A program made the translations under genes and the position numbers. Source: Thermoanaerobaculales bacterium (GTDB lineage: Bacteria; Acidobacteriota; Thermoanaerobaculia; Thermoanaerobaculales; Sulfomarinibacteraceae). From it: DNA of 64,000 nt. The number at the start of each line of letters is the position of its first letter. Within the stretch, counting starts at the first letter, position 1. The notes beneath the pieces are model-generated. The model was not told where the DNA came from. It did no database searches and saw only the letters and a program-made list of their open reading frames with translations. Location of the stretch: positions 96,603 through 160,602 of the forward strand of contig DAOPQC010000001.1 in the NCBI GenBank assembly GCA_035358815.1, read 5' to 3'. Below, piece by piece: positions 26,716 through 33,919 of this stretch.

Positions 26716-27408
26716 ATGTACTTCGACCCGATCTACTTCGTGTTCATTGCTCCGGCCCTGCTGCTGTCGCTGTGGGCGAGCTTCATGACCAAGCACAACT
26801 TCAACAAGTACTCCAAGGTCGCGGTCGCCACCGGGCTGACCGGCGCCCAGGCCGCGCAGCGCCTGCTCGAGGGCGCCGGCATCGGCGACGTGTCGATCAC
26901 CGCCACCCACGGGATCCTCAGCGACCACTACAACCCGCTCAACAAGTCGCTCAACCTGTCCGAGGCGGTCTACGGGTCGCGCTCGGTGGCCGCGGTCGGG
27001 GTCGCCTGCCACGAGGCCGGGCACGCGATCCAGCACGCCGTGAAGTACAAGGCGCTGGGCCTTCGCTCGGCGCTGGTGCCGACCGCCAAGATCGGCTCGA
27101 CCCTCGGCTACTTCGTGATGCTCGGCGGCCTGCTCCTGAGCTCGGTCAACATGGTCCTCGTCGGCGCCGTGTTGTTCTCGGCGGTGCTGCTGTTCCAGAT
27201 CGTCACCCTGCCGGTGGAGTTCGACGCGTCCAGGCGTGCGAAGGCGCTGGTCACCGAGTACGGCATCGTCACCGAGCGCGAGAAGGAGGGCGTGAGCAAG
27301 GTCCTCAACGCGGCCGCCATGACCTACGTCGCGGCTGCGATCTCGACGCTGATGACCCTGCTCTACTTCCTGTTCCGGGCCGGCCTGCTCGGCGGGCGCC
27401 GGGACTGA
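26716..27408 (+). CDS. YugP-like zinc metallopeptidase, membrane-bound
   Basis: 230 residues, neutral zinc metallopeptidase family 2. An N-terminal TM helix (~5-25), then the soluble part with NFNKYSKV and HYNPLNKSLNLSEAVYGSRSVAAVGVACHEAGHAIQHA (HExxH at ~99-103), then three TM helices to the C terminus, with LPVEFDASRRA in the loop as in the family. It probably cleaves or controls membrane proteins from the cytoplasmic side; no substrate is known. GGAGGAG precedes the ATG. The gene is divergent from the GntR operon. The stop codon lies in a small hairpin (27403-27420) with that of the convergent gene. Confidence 0.85.
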   Translation: MYFDPIYFVFIAPALLLSLWASFMTKHNFNKYSKVAVATGLTGAQAAQRLLEGAGIGDVSITATHGILSDHYNPLNKSLNLSEAVYGSRSVAAVGVACHEAGHAIQHAVKYKALGLRSALVPTAKIGSTLGYFVMLGGLLLSSVNMVLVGAVLFSAVLLFQIVTLPVEFDASRRAKALVTEYGIVTEREKEGVSKVLNAAAMTYVAAAISTLMTLLYFLFRAGLLGGRRD

Positions 27409-27414
27409 TCGGGC

Positions 27415-28275
27415 TCAGTCGTACAGGACGGCCGCCTCGCCCTGGCTGGCCGCCAGCTCGCGGGCGCGCTCCAGGATCGCGCCCCGGCGGTGCCAGAGGC
27501 CGTCAAGCTGCCGCTTGTCGAGCCAGGGGCCGAGGGCTGTGTCGAGCTCCGCGCGCGTCAGCGACTCGAGGGCCGCGAGCGTACGGCGCCGGAAGCGGGT
27601 CAGGGTCTCCGCCCGGCGCAGTGCCTCGGACTCGCGGAAGGCCCGGCTCGAGTCGATCTTGTAGACCTTCCAGGCGGGGTCGATGACGATGTTGGCGACG
27701 TTGTTGTAGTCGGTGTCCCAGGTCAGCTGCATGAACAGCTTGATGTCGTGCATCTGGTTGTTGTAGCCCACGACGTCGGGTGGGATCGTCTTCGCGTTGG
27801 CGCGCTCGGACTCGGTCATCGAGCCCTCGACCCACAGGCAGAGCGCGCCGTCGTCGCCGCCGATGCGCCGCGCGACGCACGGCGGCACGAGGCCGAGCTC
27901 AAGCAGCTGGTCGAGCTTCCAGGCTGCGATCTCGTGCTTGTACGAGTCCTTGAGGTTGAGCAGCCACTGGCCGGTGGAGAGCTGCTCGCGGACATGGGTC
28001 GTGTCGATGTCCTTGAACACTGCCCGCAGCGTCCGCTCGCCGTCGCTCAGGGTCGCCCGGCGCGGCTTGGTGATGCCCAAGGTTTCGTAGTGCTCGATGT
28101 CGACGACCGCCGCGGTGGCGAGGAAGCGCTCCGCGTCGGCGCCGGCCAGCGGCAGCCCGGTGAGCGCCCCCTGCGCTGGCTCAGATGCAGCCGGCAGGTC
28201 CGCGGCTTGGGAGCTGCCACCGCCGGCGAGAGCCGCGGCGAGGGCGAGCAAGAGCAGCTTAGCGACGAACCTCAC
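27415..28275 (-). CDS. Secreted protein with possible atypical kinase fold
   Basis: 286 residues, GTG start with GGAGG upstream, signal peptide about 1-24 ending in SQAA. The mature part has features seen in Fam20C/HipA/PI3K-like atypical kinases: RTLRAVFKDID (a strand with candidate ATP-binding Lys), YKHEIAAWKLDQLLELGLVPP (helix with acidic residue facing the Lys), GALCLWVEGSM (a hinge-like strand), then NNVANIVIDPAWKVYKIDSSRAFR, where the IDP and KIDSSR segments would be the catalytic and metal-binding loops. I have not recognised a named family; the kinase idea is an inference from motif order. A protein kinase acting outside the membrane would be unusual for bacteria. Confidence 0.5.
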   Translation of the reverse strand: MRFVAKLLLLALAAALAGGGSSQAADLPAASEPAQGALTGLPLAGADAERFLATAAVVDIEHYETLGITKPRRATLSDGERTLRAVFKDIDTTHVREQLSTGQWLLNLKDSYKHEIAAWKLDQLLELGLVPPCVARRIGGDDGALCLWVEGSMTESERANAKTIPPDVVGYNNQMHDIKLFMQLTWDTDYNNVANIVIDPAWKVYKIDSSRAFRESEALRRAETLTRFRRRTLAALESLTRAELDTALGPWLDKRQLDGLWHRRGAILERARELAASQGEAAVLYD

Positions 28276-28328
28276 TCCACTGCCTCCGTTGAGGGGCTCG
28301 CACCATTCTACCCGCGGTGGTTCCCAGC

Positions 28329-28527
28329 CCGCTTCCCCGCGCCTGCTTCCGCATCCGCATCCGATGGTTCTGCTGGGCAGATTGACTCAAGTTTTTCCCC
28401 TCCAGCGGGTTGCATCGAGGCTGAGGTCCCACACGAACCCGTGCGCGCAAACTGAGACCGAAGCACAGAGGAGCACGGAAGCGGGCGCGGGAACGGGGAC
28501 GGGAGCGGGAACGGGAACGGGAACGGA
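28329..28527. repeat. Inverted pair of 6-bp arrays
   Basis: Reverse-oriented, degraded hexamers (CTTCCC, CATCCG and similar) at about 28329-28363 face a forward array at 28476-28527 that reads in perfect 6-base phase: CGGAAG, CGGGCG, CGGGAA, CGGGGA, CGGGAG, CGGGAA three times. The spacer is about 110 bases with no gene. This is one of about ten such hexamer arrays in the window. Confidence 0.8.
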
Positions 28528-28529
28528 GA

Positions 28530-28643
28530 TAAACACCCACCCTGGTGTCTCCGTAGAAAGGGGTGAGAGACGACGCAACGCAACGCATCGTGACTCTCCT
28601 CCTTCCTCCTCCCCGCCGGTCCCCTCCCGGCGGGGTCATTTTT
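28530..28643 (+). ncRNA. Possible small transcript ending in an intrinsic terminator
   Basis: The end is a textbook terminator on the plus strand: CCCCGCCGG / CCGGCGGGG stem (28611-28619, 28627-28635) with a 7-base loop, then TCATTTTT. No plus-strand protein gene ends here, since the nearest upstream gene on this strand stops at 27408. The 80 bases before it contain GAGAG/CTCTC pairing (28564-28598) and a GCAACGCAACGC repeat. This suggests an untranslated RNA, but no known family was recognised. Confidence 0.3.
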
Positions 28644-28729
28644 CGTATCGGGGCCGGCGGACCCGGCCGCTTCGCCGCGTGGTGGCGGGATGCCGGCCGT
28701 CGCGGGAGGGGCTGGTGAGGCCGCCGGCC

Positions 28730-29008
28730 TCAGGCCGGGAGCTCCCGGGCCATCGCGGTGATCTCCTCCGGCGACCACCTTCGGAGCTGGATCACGCGGG
28801 CGTCGGAACGCAGCGCCGGCGGCACGATCAGCTCGGCCTCTCCGCGGTTGCTGACCTCGACCACCATCCAGCCGCAGTGGACCCCGTCCTCGCAGCCGAA
28901 CTCGGCGTTCGAGATGAGGTGCGATCCGAGGTTCACGATGGCGTCGAGCGCCCTGACGCAGCCCTCGTAGTCGTCGGCGTGCCGGAACTCGATCAGGAAC
29001 TTGGGCAT
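28730..29008 (-). CDS. Conserved-looking small protein, unknown
   Basis: 92 residues, ATG at 29008 with GAGGGGGAAG upstream. It reads MPKFLIEFRHADDYEGCVRA, then ALDAIVNLGSHLISNAEFGCEDGVHCGWMVVEV and IVPPALRSDARVIQLRRWSPEEI. The alternation of strands and helices (beta-alpha-beta-beta-alpha-beta) looks like a ferredoxin-like or dimeric alpha/beta-barrel (YCII-like) fold. Two Cys residues lie in the central GCEDGVHCGW, whose spacing could bind a metal. The function is unknown. It is divergent from the NAD+ synthase gene. Confidence 0.7.
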   Translation of the reverse strand: MPKFLIEFRHADDYEGCVRALDAIVNLGSHLISNAEFGCEDGVHCGWMVVEVSNRGEAELIVPPALRSDARVIQLRRWSPEEITAMARELPA

Positions 29009-29152
29009 GGTCTTCCCCCTCATCCTCGACGGTTCTGCGGCCTTCAACATCTGCGATTCCGTCTCGATTCCTGGGTGCGGAACGCATCTGCCGCGGCGAG
29101 GCGGACTGCGGGGCGGGGAGTCGGTATACACTCGCCGCGACTGGAGCTCCCG

Positions 29153-30862
29153 GTGCGCATCGCGATCGCCCAGCTCGATTACACGATCGCCGCCTTTGAC
29201 CGCAACCTCGACGCCATGCGGCGGGCGGTGGAGCGTGCCCGCGCGGCCGGGACGGAGCTGGTGGTGTTCTCGGAGCTCGCCACCATCGGCTACCCGCCTG
29301 GCGACCTGCTCGAGCGCGACGACGTCGTCGACCGCAACCTGGTCCAGCTCGAGCGGATCGCCGCCCTCTCCGACGACAAGCTGGCGATCGTGGTCGGCTA
29401 CGTCGAGCGCAACCCGCTGCGCTGCGGCCGAGCGCTGCACAACGCGGCCGCGCTGTGCGCCGGCGGCCGGGTCGCCGACCGCTACCTCAAGTGCCTGCTG
29501 CCGACCTACGACGTCTTCGACGAGGCGCGCTACTTCGAGCCCGGGGTCGAAGCGCGCCTGCTCGAGGTCCACGGCGTCCGGATCGGGGTCTCGGTGTGCG
29601 AGGACGTGTGGGCCGACCCGGAGCGCGACGGCATCAGCCTCTACCACCGCGACCCGGTGGCCGAGCTGGTCGAGCGCGGCGCCCGGCTGCTGATCAACAT
29701 CTCGGCCAGTCCTTTCGAGCTGGGGAAGGCCGCGCTGCGCCGCGATCTGGTGCGCCGCTACGCCGCCGAGTCCGGCCGCTTCTTCGTTTATGCCAACCAG
29801 GTCGGCGGCAACGACCAGCTGGTGTTCGACGGGCATTCGCTGGTGGTCGACGGCCAGGGCCGGGTGGTGGCCCGCGCCCATGCCTTCGCCGAGGACCTGC
29901 TGCTGTACGACATCCCCGCCGAGGCCCTGGGGGAGCAGACGGGGCTTCCCGGTCCGCTCGGCGAGATCCGCGAGGTCGATGAGGACGTCGACGCCCAGGC
30001 GCTCGCCGCGCTCGAGCTCGGCCTCGCCGACTACGCCCACAAGTGCGGCTTCGAGCGCGTGCTGCTCGGGCTGTCCGGCGGCATCGACTCGGCGCTGGTG
30101 GCGGCGATCGCGGCGCGCGCCCTCGGCCCGGACAAGGTCCTCGGCGTGACGATGCCGACCCGCTACTCGTCGCCGGAAAGCGTCACCGACTCCGAGGAGC
30201 TGGCCCGCAGGCTCGGCATCGAGATCCGCGTCCTCCCGATCGACGACATCTTCCAGGCCTGCCTCGACCGCCTGGCCCCGGTTTTCGAAGGGCTCGACGA
30301 GGACGTCACCGAGGAGAACCTCCAGGCCCGGATCCGCGGGGTGGTGCTGATGGCCCTGTCCAACAAGCTCCACCGGCTGCTGCTCGCCGCCGGCAACAAG
30401 TCGGAGCTGGCGGTCGGCTACGCCACCCTCTACGGTGACATGTGCGGCGGCCTCGCCCCGATCTCGGACGTGCCCAAGACCCTCGTCTACCGGCTGGCGC
30501 GGCTCATCAACCGCGAGCGCGAGATCATCCCGCGCAGCACCCTCGACAAGGCGCCCTCCGCCGAGCTGCGGCCCGGTCAGACCGACCAGGACACTCTGCC
30601 GCCCTACGACCAGCTCGACCGGGTGTTGGAGCTCTACGTCGAGCGCCACCTCTCGCCGGGGCAGATCGCGGACAGCGGCGTGCCAGCGGCGGTCGTCGAC
30701 CAGGTCGTCCGGCTGATCGACCGCAGCGAGTACAAGCGCCGCCAGGCCGCGCCCGGGATCAAGATCACCAGCAAGGCGTTCGGCGTCGGGCGACGCTACC
30801 CGATCGCCGCCGACTACCGCTGCCTCCACCCGGGCTGCGGCGGCGATCCCGAGAAGAGGTAG
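29153..30862 (+). CDS. nadE: Glutamine-dependent NAD+ synthase
   Basis: 569 residues. The last step of NAD+ synthesis: amidation of deamido-NAD+ with ATP, using ammonia cut from glutamine. The N-terminal nitrilase-type glutaminase has Glu in VFSELATIGYPPGDLL, Lys in RYLKCLLPTYDVFDE and nucleophile Cys in GVSVCEDVW. The C-terminal synthetase domain has the PP-loop LGLSGGIDSALVAAIA (about residues 303-318), TMPTRYSSPESV, GNKSELAVGYATLYGDMCGGLAPI and RPGQTDQDTLPPYDQLD. The start is GTG, with CTGGAG upstream; TATACA at 29125-29130 may be a -10 box. Confidence 0.95.
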   Translation: MRIAIAQLDYTIAAFDRNLDAMRRAVERARAAGTELVVFSELATIGYPPGDLLERDDVVDRNLVQLERIAALSDDKLAIVVGYVERNPLRCGRALHNAAALCAGGRVADRYLKCLLPTYDVFDEARYFEPGVEARLLEVHGVRIGVSVCEDVWADPERDGISLYHRDPVAELVERGARLLINISASPFELGKAALRRDLVRRYAAESGRFFVYANQVGGNDQLVFDGHSLVVDGQGRVVARAHAFAEDLLLYDIPAEALGEQTGLPGPLGEIREVDEDVDAQALAALELGLADYAHKCGFERVLLGLSGGIDSALVAAIAARALGPDKVLGVTMPTRYSSPESVTDSEELARRLGIEIRVLPIDDIFQACLDRLAPVFEGLDEDVTEENLQARIRGVVLMALSNKLHRLLLAAGNKSELAVGYATLYGDMCGGLAPISDVPKTLVYRLARLINREREIIPRSTLDKAPSAELRPGQTDQDTLPPYDQLDRVLELYVERHLSPGQIADSGVPAAVVDQVVRLIDRSEYKRRQAAPGIKITSKAFGVGRRYPIAADYRCLHPGCGGDPEKR

Positions 30863-30925
30863 CTGGAGAGACAGGTTGGAAGGATTCGCGGCCGGGCTGC
30901 GTTGTCCGCCGCGGATGGAGGGGCA

Positions 30926-31465
30926 ATGACCGTGACGAAGCTGATGGCGGTGTGTCTCGCCGTGGTGGCGACGGCGGCCGCGGCCCGCGCCGAAGGGCCG
31001 CCGCTCGAGGTCGTCGGATCAGTCGACCTGGACCGCTACCTTGGCACCTGGTACGAGATCGCCAGCTACCCGGCGTGGTTCCAGCGCGGCTGCACCGCGG
31101 TGACCGCTCAGTACAGCCTGCGCGACGACGGCCACATCCGGGTCGTCAACAGCTGCCGCAAGGGCTCCCTCGACGGCAAGCTGAAGCGGGCCACCGCGCG
31201 GGCCAAGGTGGTCGATCACGCCACCAACGCCAAGCTGAAGGTGTCGTTCTTCGGGCCATTCTGGGGCGACTACTGGATCATCGACCTCGACCCGGAGTAC
31301 CGCTGGGCGGTGGTCGGGGTGCCGAGCCGCAAGTACCTGTGGGTCCTGAGCCGCGCCCCGGTCATGGACGAGGCGCTCTACCAGGAGATCGTGAGCCGGC
31401 TGCCGGCCCGGGGGTACGACCCGGCATGGCTGGTCCGCACCCTCCAGCCCGGCGTTGTGCAGTGA
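30926..31465 (+). CDS. Blc-like bacterial lipocalin
   Basis: 179 residues with a signal peptide (MTVTKLMAVCLAVVATAAAARA). Lipocalin motifs: VDLDRYLGTWYEIASYPAWFQRGC (SCR1, GxW), then the strand set CTAVTAQYSLRDDGHIRVVNSC, and YWIIDLDPEYRWAVVGVPSRKYLWVLSR (SCR2/3). A cysteine pair could form a disulfide. The Cys in the signal is not in a lipobox, so unlike E. coli Blc this one is probably soluble in the periplasm. It likely binds lysophospholipids or other hydrophobic ligands. ATG at 30926 is chosen over earlier starts because GGAGGGG precedes it. Confidence 0.88.
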   Translation: MTVTKLMAVCLAVVATAAAARAEGPPLEVVGSVDLDRYLGTWYEIASYPAWFQRGCTAVTAQYSLRDDGHIRVVNSCRKGSLDGKLKRATARAKVVDHATNAKLKVSFFGPFWGDYWIIDLDPEYRWAVVGVPSRKYLWVLSRAPVMDEALYQEIVSRLPARGYDPAWLVRTLQPGVVQ

Positions 31466-31502
31466 GCGCGTTCCCGAGACGGCGTGACGTGGAGGCAATG
31501 AG

Positions 31503-32270
31503 ATGACGCTGCGATTCCCTGTCCTGGCCGGCGTGCTGGCCGCGCTGGCCGGGCTGGCGGTGGCGCCGGCGGTTTTCGCTCAGGAGCCGACCCGCTTCGC
31601 GGTCGAGCTCGAGCTGGGTCCGGTCTGGCAGAGCAGCAACGATGTGCAGATCCCCAACGACGCCGACGGTACGCGGTTCTCGCTGGTCGATCTGGCCGGC
31701 TACGGGCCGTGGCCGGCCGGCCGGCTGTACCTCACCTGGAACATCAACGAACGCCACGGGCTGCGCGCGCTGGCCGCGCCGCTCTCCTTCACCGAGACCG
31801 GCATTCTGCAGGAGCCCGTCGACTTTGCCGGCGCGAGCTACCTTCCCGGGGTGCCGACCGAGGCGACCTACCAGTTCGACTCGTGGCGCCTGACCTACCG
31901 TTACCGCTTCCATGACGGCGACCGCTGGACGTGGTGGGTCGGCGCCACGGCCAAAGTCCGCGACGCCAAGATCGAGCTCGTGCAGGGCGGCGTCACCAGC
32001 CGGGACACCGACCTCGGCTTCGTGCCGCTGCTCCACGTGGCGGCTGACTGGCGCCTGGCCGAGCGCTGGCACCTGCAGCTCGACCTCGACGCGCTGGCCG
32101 GCGGCCCGGGCCGCGCCGAGGACTTTGCCGCCAAGATCGCGTACGACCTCGACGACCGCTGGTCGATCACCGCCGGCTACCGCACGGTCGAGGGCGGCGC
32201 CGACACCGACGACGTGTACGCCTTCGCGTGGTTTCACTACGCCGTGGTGTCCGGGGTCTACCGCTTCTAG
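31503..32270 (+). CDS. Outer-membrane beta-barrel-like protein
   Basis: 255 residues with a signal peptide cleaved after VFAQ. The mature part alternates polar and hydrophobic residues in strands typical of a small barrel: FAVELELGPVWQSSNDVQIP, RLYLTWNINERHGLRALAA, WRLTYRYRFHDGDRWTWWVGATAKVRDAKIEL, HVAADWRLAERWHLQLDLDALAG, WSITAGYRTVEGGAD. It ends in aromatic Phe (VSGVYRF), the usual outer-membrane sorting signal. No family name can be given. It is 37 bases downstream of the lipocalin gene; the two may form a small envelope operon. Confidence 0.7.
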   Translation: MTLRFPVLAGVLAALAGLAVAPAVFAQEPTRFAVELELGPVWQSSNDVQIPNDADGTRFSLVDLAGYGPWPAGRLYLTWNINERHGLRALAAPLSFTETGILQEPVDFAGASYLPGVPTEATYQFDSWRLTYRYRFHDGDRWTWWVGATAKVRDAKIELVQGGVTSRDTDLGFVPLLHVAADWRLAERWHLQLDLDALAGGPGRAEDFAAKIAYDLDDRWSITAGYRTVEGGADTDDVYAFAWFHYAVVSGVYRF

Positions 32271-32350
32271 GAGCTCGTACCGGATCGGCCTTTTGGCGGA
32301 CGTGGTGGATAGGAGTCTCGGCGGACGGCCACTGCGGTAAGAACTCGTCA

Positions 32351-32443
32351 GGATGCGCGCAGCGCATCCCGAGGAGCTTGTGGGGCAGGGGCCAACAGCA
32401 TTGACCCCGTCAGGAACGCGTACAGGGGCCTATGCCCCACAAG
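32351..32443. repeat. Hairpin pair between convergent genes
   Basis: GGATGCGC/GCGCATCC with a GCA loop (32351-32369) is one of three such hairpins in the window. It is followed by 11-base perfect inverted arms CTTGTGGGGCA and TGCCCCACAAG (32377-32387, 32433-32443) around a 45-base loop. The right arm stops three bases before the end of the minus-strand gene, so the structure could end transcription from both sides. Confidence 0.65.
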
Positions 32444-32446
32444 TTC

Positions 32447-32998
32447 CTAGAACCCAGGCTTCATCTTCTGCCACTTCTCGGCGATCTTCTTGCACATCTT
32501 CTCGATCTTCTTGGCGTTCTTCTCCGGGTCTTCGGTGATGACCGAGGTCACCGTCCCGCGCCACACCAGCGTGCCGGCGCGGGCGTCCCAGATGTCGACC
32601 ACCAGCGTGCCCTGGGTGTAGGTGGTCGCGGTGGTGGTCGAGTAGGCGCCGCCCCAGTAGGGGTCCCAGTACCAGCTGCCGGGGTAGGCGTAGCCCAGCG
32701 ACACGGTGTTGAGGCGAAGCTGCTCGGTCGTGCTGGCATGGTAGGTGACGTAGAGGTCCGGGTCCGTCTCGGCCAGCTTCAGCCGGCCGCTCGCGAGCTG
32801 AGTGATGATCGCCGTCTTGATCCGCTCGTGCATCAGCGGCGACACCTCGGCCAGGGAGTTGTCCGGGCTGTCGACCCAGGCGAAGGTCTTGAAGGTCGTC
32901 ATGCGAGCCCACCGGTCGTAGTCGATGTGGACCTCCTGGGCGAGCGCCGGCACGGCGACGGCGAGCAAGGGGAGCAGAACCAGCAGCGCTCTCTTCAT
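32447..32998 (-). CDS. DUF4136-type periplasmic protein
   Basis: 183 residues. Signal peptide MKRALLVLLPLLAVAVPALAQ, then VHIDYDRWARMTTFKTFAWVD, the usual start of DUF4136 domains; ERIKTAIITQLASGRLKLAETDPDLYVTYHAS, a Tyr/Trp/Thr-rich middle (PGSWYWDPYWGG) and LVVDIWDARAGTLVWRG, the domain's hallmark. The C terminus is Lys-rich (NAKKIEKMCKKIAEKWQKM). Unlike many members it has no lipobox Cys. These proteins are envelope-located and of unknown function. GGAGGATGCC precedes the ATG. Confidence 0.82.
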   Translation of the reverse strand: MKRALLVLLPLLAVAVPALAQEVHIDYDRWARMTTFKTFAWVDSPDNSLAEVSPLMHERIKTAIITQLASGRLKLAETDPDLYVTYHASTTEQLRLNTVSLGYAYPGSWYWDPYWGGAYSTTTATTYTQGTLVVDIWDARAGTLVWRGTVTSVITEDPEKNAKKIEKMCKKIAEKWQKMKPGF

Positions 32999-33129
32999 GG
33001 CATCCTCCGGGGCGACTGCGCCGCGCGATCGTAGCATCCCTCGCGGCGAGACGGCAGCGGCGGCGCCTACACATTGACGCCAGCCGGTGGCCCGCATCGC
33101 CACCACCTCCGGATCTTGACGTCTGCCTG

Positions 33130-33543
33130 CTAGCCGTCTCGCTGCGAGGGAGGTCGGGTGGCGTCGAGCTCCAACTCCCACTCGTGCATCTCGGCGTCCG
33201 AGAAGCCGAAGTGGTGGCCGATCTCGTGCAGCAGGGTGAGCTGGATGCGGCGGACGAGGTCGTCGCCGGTGCTGCTCGAGGCCATCAGCGGCTGCCGGTA
33301 GAGCACGATGACATCGGGCAGGACGTTGCCGTACCAGCCGCCCCGCCGGTCGAGCGGGACCCCGGTGTAGAGCCCGAGCAGGGTGCCGCGGGCAGGATCG
33401 ATGCCGAGGCTGCGGAGAACGGCCTCGTCGGGCGTCTCACGGACCTGGACCGTCACGTTGCTCATCAGCTCGGCAAAGCGGCGGGGAAGCCGGTCGAGCG
33501 CCTGGGAGACCAGCTCCTCGAACTGCGGGCGAGGGACCAGCAT
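33130..33543 (-). CDS. Small zincin-like metallopeptidase (PF06262-type)
   Basis: 137 residues. LTLLHEIGHHFGFSDAEMHEWE contains the HExxHxxGxxD zinc motif of the short minimal zincins. The upstream VRETPDE and GLYTGVPLDRRGGWYGNVLPDVIVLYRQPL segments, with the RIQLTLLHEIGHHFG helix, are typical of the family. Cytosolic, no signal peptide. Physiological substrate unknown. Start ATG at 33543 with no strong Shine-Dalgarno sequence. Confidence 0.85.
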   Translation of the reverse strand: MLVPRPQFEELVSQALDRLPRRFAELMSNVTVQVRETPDEAVLRSLGIDPARGTLLGLYTGVPLDRRGGWYGNVLPDVIVLYRQPLMASSSTGDDLVRRIQLTLLHEIGHHFGFSDAEMHEWELELDATRPPSQRDG

Positions 33544-33559
33544 CGATCGAGGCCGCGGG

Positions 33560-33769
33560 CTACTTCCGGGCGCGGCCCTTGACGAGGTCGACGGCGTTCC
33601 AGCCGAAGATCGCTCCGACCACGGCGCCGACGACCGGGCCGACCAACGGGCCGTTCTGCGGTCCGAGCAGCGCCGGGCCGTACTTGACCCCGGCGGCGCC
33701 GCCGACGACCGCGAAAACCACCCCGAAGATGACCCTCAGGAAGCGGACGGTTTCGAAGTCCATCGACAT
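33560..33769 (-). CDS. Small glycine-zipper-like membrane protein
   Basis: 69 residues, ATG at 33769 with GGGGAG eight bases upstream. Two hydrophobic helices (about 9-27 and 38-57) with Gly spaced every four residues in VVGGAAGVKYG and GPLVGPVVGAVVGAIFG, a glycine-zipper pattern that packs helices closely. Short basic C-terminal tail. No known family. It lies 17 bases upstream of the zincin gene on the same strand and is probably co-transcribed. Confidence 0.65.
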   Translation of the reverse strand: MSMDFETVRFLRVIFGVVFAVVGGAAGVKYGPALLGPQNGPLVGPVVGAVVGAIFGWNAVDLVKGRARK

Positions 33770-33919
33770 CTGGCGACTCCCCAGGCGAGCGCGCCGCAGA
33801 GCTGGCTCGCGGTAGTTCTGATTATACAGGCGGAGCGGCGACGGTGATCAGGTTGGGAGGAGACCGGTGTACAGTGGCTGCCGCCAAACGGCTTGGGGTC
33901 ACGGAAGGGGAGCATCGAC

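Noticed and set aside
28730..30829. Long minus-strand open frame opposite nadE
   Set aside because: Only its last 92 codons look coding; the rest is the GC-rich shadow of nadE, with Arg/Asp/Val-rich low-complexity translation and no motifs.
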